A stretch of DNA of 64,000 nt from Enterobacter sp. kpr-6 (lineage in GTDB: Bacteria > Pseudomonadota > Gammaproteobacteria > Enterobacterales > Enterobacteriaceae), in NCBI RefSeq assembly GCF_900116015.1, contig NZ_FOYH01000001.1:310001-374000 (forward strand), written 5' to 3'. Position 1 is the first letter of the stretch; every line of letters begins with the position of its first letter. A program made the position numbers and the translations under genes. Shown here piece by piece: positions 57,881 to 64,000 of the stretch. Under the pieces are notes generated by a model. The model saw only the letters and a program-made list of their open reading frames with translations, had not been told where the DNA came from and made no database searches.

Positions 57881-59401
57881 ATGGTCAGCAATAATACTCA
57901 GTCGTCAGGCGAATTCTTGTTGGAAATGAGCGGCATCAACAAGTCATTTCCTGGCGTTAAGGCCCTCGATAATGTGAATTTAAAAGTTCGTCCTCATTCC
58001 ATTCATGCATTAATGGGAGAGAACGGTGCGGGTAAATCCACATTATTAAAATGCCTTTTTGGGATCTATTCAAAAGATTCCGGCAGCATTCTATTTCAGG
58101 GGAAAGAGATCGATTTCCATTCGACGAAAGAAGCACTGGAAAACGGTATCTCAATGGTTCACCAGGAATTAAACCTGGTATTACAGCGTTCCGTAATGGA
58201 CAACATGTGGCTGGGACGTTATCCCACCAAAGGCATGTTTGTCGATCAGGACAAAATGTATCGCGATACCAAAGCGATATTTGATGAACTGGAAATTGAT
58301 ATCGATCCGCGCGCACGCGTCGGCACTTTATCCGTTTCACAAATGCAGATGATCGAGATTGCGAAAGCGTTCTCCTATGACGCCAAAATCGTCATCATGG
58401 ATGAACCGACTTCGTCGTTAACCGAAAAAGAGGTCAATCATCTGTTTAAAATTATCCGCAAGCTGAAAGAACGCGGCTGCGGCATCGTCTATATCTCGCA
58501 CAAAATGGAAGAAATCTTCCAGCTTTGCGATGAAATCACCATCCTGCGTGACGGCCAGTGGATTGCCACTCAGTCGCTCGACGGGCTGGATATGGACAAA
58601 ATTATCGCCATGATGGTGGGGCGCTCCCTCAACCAGCGTTTCCCGGATAAGCAAAACGAACCGGGTGAAACCATTCTCGAAGTGCGTAACCTGACTTCTT
58701 TGCGTCAGCCTTCCATTCGCGATATCTCGTTTGATCTGCGCAAAGGGGAAATCCTCGGTATTGCGGGTCTGGTCGGTGCAAAACGTACCGATATCGTTGA
58801 AACGTTATTTGGTATTCGTGAGAAATCAGGCGGCACAATTAAGCTGCACGGTAAAGCCATTAATAACCATACCGCTAACGAAGCGATTAATCATGGTTTT
58901 GCGCTTGTGACCGAAGAGCGTCGCTCAACCGGGATTTATGCTTATCTGGACATTGGATTTAACTCATTAATCTCAAATATCCAGAACTACAAAAACAAAG
59001 TCGGCTTGCTGGATAATACCCGCATGAAAAGCGATACCCAGTGGGTGATCGACTCCATGCGCGTGAAAACGCCGGGCCACCGCACGCAGATTGGTTCCCT
59101 CTCTGGCGGTAACCAGCAAAAAGTCATTATCGGTCGCTGGTTGTTAACGCAGCCTGAAATTCTGATGCTTGACGAACCCACGCGCGGTATTGACGTTGGG
59201 GCGAAATTTGAAATTTATCAGCTGATCGCAGAGCTGGCTAAGAAAGGCAAAGGGATCATTATCATTTCGTCTGAAATGCCGGAACTGTTAGGGATCACCG
59301 ACCGTATTTTGGTTATGAGCAATGGCCTCGTTTCCGGAATTGTTGACACTAAAACGACAACGCAAAACGAAATTTTGCGTCTTGCGTCTTTGCACCTTTA
59401 A
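57881..59401 (+). CDS. mglA: MglA ATPase of galactose importer
   Basis: MglA has two fused ATPase domains that power galactose/methyl-galactoside import. The 506-aa product equals E. coli when started at ATG 57881 (AAGG upstream). Domain 1 has Walker [18 protein letters not shown] and [10 protein letters not shown]. Domain 2 has the degenerate Walker [10 protein letters not shown], normal for this family, then LSGGNQQK and [11 protein letters not shown]. Confidence 0.97.
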   Translation: MVSNNTQSSGEFLLEMSGINKSFPGVKALDNVNLKVRPHSIHALMGENGAGKSTLLKCLFGIYSKDSGSILFQGKEIDFHSTKEALENGISMVHQELNLVLQRSVMDNMWLGRYPTKGMFVDQDKMYRDTKAIFDELEIDIDPRARVGTLSVSQMQMIEIAKAFSYDAKIVIMDEPTSSLTEKEVNHLFKIIRKLKERGCGIVYISHKMEEIFQLCDEITILRDGQWIATQSLDGLDMDKIIAMMVGRSLNQRFPDKQNEPGETILEVRNLTSLRQPSIRDISFDLRKGEILGIAGLVGAKRTDIVETLFGIREKSGGTIKLHGKAINNHTANEAINHGFALVTEERRSTGIYAYLDIGFNSLISNIQNYKNKVGLLDNTRMKSDTQWVIDSMRVKTPGHRTQIGSLSGGNQQKVIIGRWLLTQPEILMLDEPTRGIDVGAKFEIYQLIAELAKKGKGIIIISSEMPELLGITDRILVMSNGLVSGIVDTKTTTQNEILRLASLHL

Positions 59402-59416
59402 GATCAGGGGCTCCTC

Positions 59417-60427
59417 ATGAGTGCGTTGAATAAAAAAAGTTTCCTTACTTATCTGAAAGAAGGCGGTATTTACGTTGTTCTTTTAGTGTTACTGGCCATT
59501 ATTATTTTCCAGGATCCAACATTTTTAAGCCTGCTGAACTTAAGTAACATTCTGACCCAGTCATCAGTGCGTATTATTATCGCGCTCGGTGTTGCGGGAT
59601 TGATTGTGACTCAGGGTACTGACCTGTCAGCCGGTCGTCAGGTCGGTCTTGCGGCGGTTGTGGCGGCGACGCTTTTGCAGTCAATGGATAACGTGAATAA
59701 GGTGTTCCCGGAGATGGCAACCATGCCAATCTTTGTGGTTATCGCCATCGTTTGTGTTATTGGCGCAATTATCGGTCTGATTAACGGCATTATCATTGCG
59801 TATCTCAACGTAACGCCGTTTATTACTACCCTCGGTACGATGATTATCGTTTACGGTATTAACTCCCTGTATTACGACTTCGTGGGTGCGTCACCGATTT
59901 CTGGCTTTGATTCGGGCTTCTCCACCTTTACACAGGGCTTTATTGCACTGGGCTCGTTCCGTCTCTCTTACATCACTTTCTACGCGCTGATTGCCGTGGC
60001 GTTTGTTTGGGTGCTGTGGAATAAAACCCGCTTCGGTAAAAACATTTTCGCTATCGGCGGTAACCCGGAAGCAGCGAAAGTCTCAGGTGTTAACGTTGCA
60101 CTCAACCTGCTGATGATTTATGCCCTGTCCGGCGTGTTCTACGCGTTCGGCGGGATGCTGGAAGCAGGCCGTATCGGTTCTGCGACCAACAACCTCGGCT
60201 TTATGTACGAACTGGATGCTATCGCAGCCTGTGTGGTCGGCGGCGTTTCCTTCAGCGGCGGCGTGGGTACGGTGTTCGGCGTGGTTACCGGTGTGATCAT
60301 CTTTACCGTTATCAACTACGGCCTGACCTATATCGGCGTGAACCCGTACTGGCAGTACATCATCAAGGGCGGCATCATCATCTTCGCCGTGGCGCTTGAC
60401 TCCCTGAAGTACGCACGTAAGAAATAA
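59417..60427 (+). CDS. mglC: MglC permease of galactose importer
   Basis: The 336-aa BPD_transp_2-type inner-membrane permease with eight to ten helices equals E. coli MglC. Typical segments are GTDLSAGRQVGLAAVVAATL and GGVSFSGGVGTVFGVVTG. It follows mglA by 15 bp and ends the operon before a strong terminator. Confidence 0.97.
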   Translation: MSALNKKSFLTYLKEGGIYVVLLVLLAIIIFQDPTFLSLLNLSNILTQSSVRIIIALGVAGLIVTQGTDLSAGRQVGLAAVVAATLLQSMDNVNKVFPEMATMPIFVVIAIVCVIGAIIGLINGIIIAYLNVTPFITTLGTMIIVYGINSLYYDFVGASPISGFDSGFSTFTQGFIALGSFRLSYITFYALIAVAFVWVLWNKTRFGKNIFAIGGNPEAAKVSGVNVALNLLMIYALSGVFYAFGGMLEAGRIGSATNNLGFMYELDAIAACVVGGVSFSGGVGTVFGVVTGVIIFTVINYGLTYIGVNPYWQYIIKGGIIIFAVALDSLKYARKK

Positions 60428-60448
60428 CAGCCTGTTCAGATGTAAAAA

Positions 60449-60474
60449 AGCCCACTTAAAAGTGGGCTTTTTTT
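60449..60474 (+). terminator. mglBAC terminator
   Basis: AGCCCACTT/AAGTGGGCT stem followed by TTTTTTT just after the mglC stop. Confidence 0.93.
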
Positions 60475-60484
60475 ATGGAAAGTA

Positions 60485-60724
60485 TCAGTGCTTGAGAGCC
60501 ATGGATTTGTAGAGTTCAATCGCTTCATTAATGTTATTCGTCTCCAGGGACGCAATTTTTTCCTGATTCGCAAAGACATCGTACTGCTCGCCATTCAGCC
60601 GAAAAATCAGTGAAAGGCCACGGTAACGTATGATTTTTTCTCTTACGCCAATGCCCCGGCGACGCAGTGCGATTTTACCTATTCTGTCGATTTTACCTTT
60701 CCTCGGATCACGGCTTGTACCCAC
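60485..60724 (-). CDS. Unrecognised 79-aa protein
   Basis: A small open frame with a basic N-terminal half (RGK, RRRG, REKIIRYRG) and an acidic, helical C-terminal end (ETNNINEAIELYKSMALKH). The assigned start is GTG at 60724; no strong ribosome site is seen, and a shorter start is possible. The family is not recognised. It lies head-to-tail after mglC and points toward it, downstream of the DUF421 pair on the same strand. It could be a real small protein or a chance frame; function unknown. Confidence 0.45.
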   Translation of the reverse strand: MGTSRDPRKGKIDRIGKIALRRRGIGVREKIIRYRGLSLIFRLNGEQYDVFANQEKIASLETNNINEAIELYKSMALKH

Positions 60725-60794
60725 ATAAAGTATAGAACCATATAGATGAGTTTTACCTTAAGCTTTACGCGTGAATTCCGCGTTTATCGCGGGA

Positions 60795-61241
60795 TCAGGA
60801 TGATACAGGAATAATCGAGATATGCCCGTTCTGCTCAAGGATAGCGAATTTAATCTCTGAAAGGTTCTCAATGCCATGATTCACCCTCGCTGAAACCATA
60901 ATGTCATCACGGCTGATGTCCGCTTTTTTAAGTTTGTCATTTAATAATCGCCCATTCTCAACAAGGATAACCGGTGTACCGTCGATGGCGGCTTCCACTG
61001 CCGGCACAACCCGTTTGAGCTGACCAAAAAGAATATCCACCACCACCAGGGTCACAATAGTGAGTGCCGCGCCGGTGACAGAAAAATCATTGCCCAGCAA
61101 CGCCTGCTGTGTCGCTTCGCTGATAATTAATAGCAGGATCAAATCAAACGAGGTCATTTGTAATAGCGTGCGACGCCCGGCCACTTTAAATACCACCACC
61201 AGAATCAGATAGATCGCTATCGCTCTGAAAACCATATCCAT
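60795..61241 (-). CDS. DUF421 (YetF/YcaP-type) membrane protein
   Basis: A 148-aa protein with two to three N-terminal membrane helices and a cytosolic C-terminal domain. The segment GRRTLLQMTSFDLILLLIIS followed by EATQQALLG is the DUF421 signature of Bacillus YetF and E. coli YcaP. DUF421 function is not established. It lies 9 bp downstream of the 61251-61751 gene in the same direction, an apparent two-gene operon. Confidence 0.85.
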   Translation of the reverse strand: MDMVFRAIAIYLILVVVFKVAGRRTLLQMTSFDLILLLIISEATQQALLGNDFSVTGAALTIVTLVVVDILFGQLKRVVPAVEAAIDGTPVILVENGRLLNDKLKKADISRDDIMVSARVNHGIENLSEIKFAILEQNGHISIIPVSS

Positions 61242-61250
61242 AACGTGCTC

Positions 61251-61751
61251 CTAAGGGTAAATAAACTGCCAGAAAGGCAGGGGCTTGCCGCCATTTACTG
61301 AAAGCCAGCTATGACTGGTGCCCGCATTCAGTGGGTTCACAGAAAGCCAGAGGGTGACACCTTCGGGTTTACCCGCGTGTTGATAAACCAGCACCAGCGT
61401 ATTGTGTAGGGTATACATTTTGTCTGGCTGAGGTTGTAAGGTCTGAACGTCGAAATCATCCATAAAGTCGCCGCCCAGCACGACGGTGGTGACCGGATCT
61501 CCCGCAGGTCGGGCAACAATTTTTATTTCTGCATCACTTAGCAGGCGGCCAAAACGCTCATATTCCAGCGCCACCTTGCCATCTGCGGCGGTACGGGTGT
61601 GGTGGCTGAAATAGCCTTTTGAGAACAGCCCGCCGGTCGCGGCAACCACGATGAGCAGCATAATCAGCAGGCCCACCTGTCTTACTCTGGCTTCGACATT
61701 CAACCAAAATGGGCTCTCCTGCACCGGACTTGAGGACGATGATTTAGGCAT
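61251..61751 (-). CDS. Hypothetical single-pass membrane protein paired with DUF421
   Basis: A 166-aa protein with one membrane helix near residues 26-45 (VGLLIMLLIVVAATGGLF) and a C-terminal soluble domain of about 115 residues, predicted to be periplasmic. The ATG at 61751 is used because GGGAG is five bases upstream; a GTG two codons earlier is possible. It is the first gene of a pair with the DUF421 gene. No function is known. Homologues are typically found only beside DUF421 genes in enterics, but this is from memory. Confidence 0.75.
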   Translation of the reverse strand: MPKSSSSSPVQESPFWLNVEARVRQVGLLIMLLIVVAATGGLFSKGYFSHHTRTAADGKVALEYERFGRLLSDAEIKIVARPAGDPVTTVVLGGDFMDDFDVQTLQPQPDKMYTLHNTLVLVYQHAGKPEGVTLWLSVNPLNAGTSHSWLSVNGGKPLPFWQFIYP

Positions 61752-61757
61752 AATCAC

Positions 61758-62152
61758 TCCCTGAAATTAAGTTTTGTAAGGTTTTGTCTGCATTTAGTCA
61801 GTATAGGAGAAATGCACACGGGCGATGGCGAGCAGTCAGAGAGGTGAAGGGGTAAAGATAAGTAAAGAAGGGCCGTATTGACGGCTATGGCTGGATTTGC
61901 CCGTTAATATCCCTTTAATGCTTGTAAGCAATGCTGGATATATTTTGTTAAGGCAACATTCTCGCAGTAAATGAGCAGTTAAGATTTTGCTTAAATTGAT
62001 TAATAATTTATCTTTAGTTCAACGGGTTATCCGGCTTTGTATATCCGGATGTCTGTGCAGGCAAAATCATGGTATAAGATACATGTATGTTATCGATGGC
62101 CAGTCCGCGATAGTTGCATTAGTTCACGCGTATACGCCATGGAGGGAGTCTC
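61758..62152. other. Divergent region between the DUF421 pair and the EAL-HDOD gene
   Basis: 395 bp without a convincing gene. GGTATAAGATAC near 62070 may hold a -10 (TATAAG) for the plus-strand gene, whose ribosome site is GGAGGGAG before ATG 62153. No other structure was recognised. Confidence 0.4.
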
Positions 62153-63379
62153 ATGTATTCATTTATTGCAAGGCAGCCTGTTTTTGATAAAAACATGTCA
62201 ACGGTCGCCTATGAGTTGCTCTTTCGCGACGGCATGACTAACCGCTTTCCCGACGTTTCTTCAGAGTACGCGACCAAACAGATCATCTCCGACCTGTTCT
62301 TATCGACCTCGTTACCCAAACTTGTCGGCAACAACCGGTGCTTCATCAACTTCCCGCCTGAAATGATCGTCGAAGGTTTCGCCGATATCCTGCCGCATGA
62401 CAAAGTGGTTATTGAAATCCTCGAAACCGCCGAACCGAATGACGAGCTTTATTCTGCCGTGCGGCGCTTACATGGCTGGGGTTATAAACTCGCGCTGGAT
62501 GACTTTAAAATGGAAAACGGCTGGGAGCGGTTTATGCCGTTCATCAGTATTGTGAAGTTTGATATCCGGGCTTATTCCTTTGAAGAAATATCCCAGTATG
62601 TCCGCCAGCAAAAAAAGTATCTGAGCAAAGTAAAACTGTTGGCGGAAAAGGTCGAGACGGCAGAAGAGTTTGAGCAATATAAGAAGTTCGGCTTTCATCT
62701 CTATCAGGGTTATTTTTACAGCAAGCCGGAAATAATAAAAAATAAACGCCTCACGCCGGGTAAAGTCCTGCAATTTGAGCTTATTCAGGAAGTTAACCGA
62801 CCGAACCCGGATCTGTTTAAAATTGAGAAATACCTCAAGAGTGATTTGACCCTTTCATACACGCTGATGCGCTATACCAAAAATGTGCTCTTCACCAACC
62901 GGGGCATTGAGCGTGGTAAAAACTCAACTTTAAAAGATACCCTGCTCTGGCTCGGAATTAACGAAGTGCGCCGCTTTGTCTCTATCTCCTGCCTGACAAA
63001 CTTAGGCACGGTGACAACGGACGAGCTGTATCACATGAGTCTGGTCAGAGGCATGTTCTGCGAGCGTATTGCGAAGGCTACGGGGCACGATCATCTGGCG
63101 AGCGACGCCTTTTTCTGCGGTCTTTTTTCCCTGCTGGATACCATTCTTGGCATCTCGTATGAGGACTTATTTAAACAAATTACCCTCACCGATAACGTCG
63201 TGAATGCGCTGGCGAAGTATGAAGGGATTCTATATCAGTTCCTCTACCTGGCGAGACTCTACGAGCAGCAGGATTGGGACAATGCCGCGCAGATAATGGA
63301 ATCATTCGGGCTGGAACAGGAAACGGTGATTGATGCGATGAATCATTCCACCCAGTTTGCGGATATGATCATCGCCTGA
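62153..63379 (+). CDS. EAL-HDOD domain protein (YuxH type)
   Basis: A 408-aa cytosolic protein. The N-terminal EAL-like domain (about residues 1-200) has the YuxH pattern ARQPVFDKNM and AYELLFRDG, in which YELLFR replaces the EAL motif, and LALDDFKME in place of DDFG. The C-terminal half (about 200-408) is an HDOD domain. Lacking key catalytic residues, it is probably an inactive phosphodiesterase acting as a c-di-GMP effector or regulator; this is inference. Start has a strong ribosome site. It stands where E. coli has preTA/yeiS genes and converges on sanA with a 2-bp gap. Confidence 0.85.
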   Translation: MYSFIARQPVFDKNMSTVAYELLFRDGMTNRFPDVSSEYATKQIISDLFLSTSLPKLVGNNRCFINFPPEMIVEGFADILPHDKVVIEILETAEPNDELYSAVRRLHGWGYKLALDDFKMENGWERFMPFISIVKFDIRAYSFEEISQYVRQQKKYLSKVKLLAEKVETAEEFEQYKKFGFHLYQGYFYSKPEIIKNKRLTPGKVLQFELIQEVNRPNPDLFKIEKYLKSDLTLSYTLMRYTKNVLFTNRGIERGKNSTLKDTLLWLGINEVRRFVSISCLTNLGTVTTDELYHMSLVRGMFCERIAKATGHDHLASDAFFCGLFSLLDTILGISYEDLFKQITLTDNVVNALAKYEGILYQFLYLARLYEQQDWDNAAQIMESFGLEQETVIDAMNHSTQFADMIIA

Positions 63380-63381
63380 GG

Positions 63382-64000
<619 letters not shown>

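Noticed and set aside
58741..58800. Degenerate second Walker A in MglA (GLVGAKRTD) as a defect
   Set aside because: This is the normal state of sugar ABC ATPases of the MglA/RbsA type.

Overview
The window is chromosomal DNA of an enteric bacterium (Enterobacteriaceae). Almost every gene has an obvious Escherichia coli counterpart in the rcsC-ompC-mqo-yej-fru-mgl order. Protein divergence, the OmpC sequence, mgtE and SulP genes beside yojI, and a YjiJ-type transporter beside folE suggest an Enterobacter/Lelliottia/Leclercia-like genome rather than Escherichia. The genus is an inference; no rRNA gene is present. No prophage, insertion sequence, CRISPR array or toxin island was seen.

Layout. 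1-129 is the end of an aldo/keto reductase gene. 317-6547 holds the Rcs phosphorelay (rcsC facing rcsB and rcsD). 6945-8495 holds the divergent micF RNA and ompC porin gene, with OmpR sites between them. 8602-13318 holds apbE, the ada-alkB alkylation-repair operon and the exporter yojI. 13403-16046 is a convergent mgtE (Mg2+) and SulP (anion) transporter pair where E. coli has eco. 16324-18104 holds mqo and a tRNA-Pro(GGG) gene. 18181-31952 is the yej block: yejML, yejK, rplY, radD, rsuA, bcr, yejG and the YejABEF peptide/microcin C importer. 32159-34878 holds mepS, lpxT and yeiR. 35009-37873 pairs yeiQ with a divergent uxuA (hexuronate catabolism). 37991-40153 holds yeiP (EfpL), yeiW and setB. 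40521-44294 is the fruBKA fructose operon under Cra operators. 44346-48955 holds nfo, yeiH, yeiE and lysP. 49242-55333 holds cirA behind a Fur box, yeiG, an MFS gene, folE and yeiB. 55489-60427 is galS-mglBAC. 60485-63379 is a small accessory block (unrecognised small ORF, DUF421 pair, EAL-HDOD protein), and sanA is cut by the window end.

How the genes work together. Several neighbours form functional units: the Rcs phosphorelay; ada/alkB repair; YejABEF; FruBKA; GalS controlling MglBAC; and UxuA with YeiQ, which would give consecutive steps from fructuronate through mannonate to KDG. Envelope functions are over-represented (Rcs, OmpC, MicF, YejM, MepS, LpxT, CirA, SanA).

Non-coding content. 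Besides micF and the tRNA there is a full-length 127-bp ERIC element (23581-23707), two copies of a C/G-rich palindromic repeat with matching ends (11441-11584 and 37886-37980), and two short REP-like hairpins. Regulatory candidates found by eye include a perfect FNR-type palindrome upstream of yejG and a Zur-box-like palindrome upstream of yeiR. No clearly new biological system is evident. The best leads are the regulatory sites, the 60.5-63.4 kb accessory block and the repeat family.
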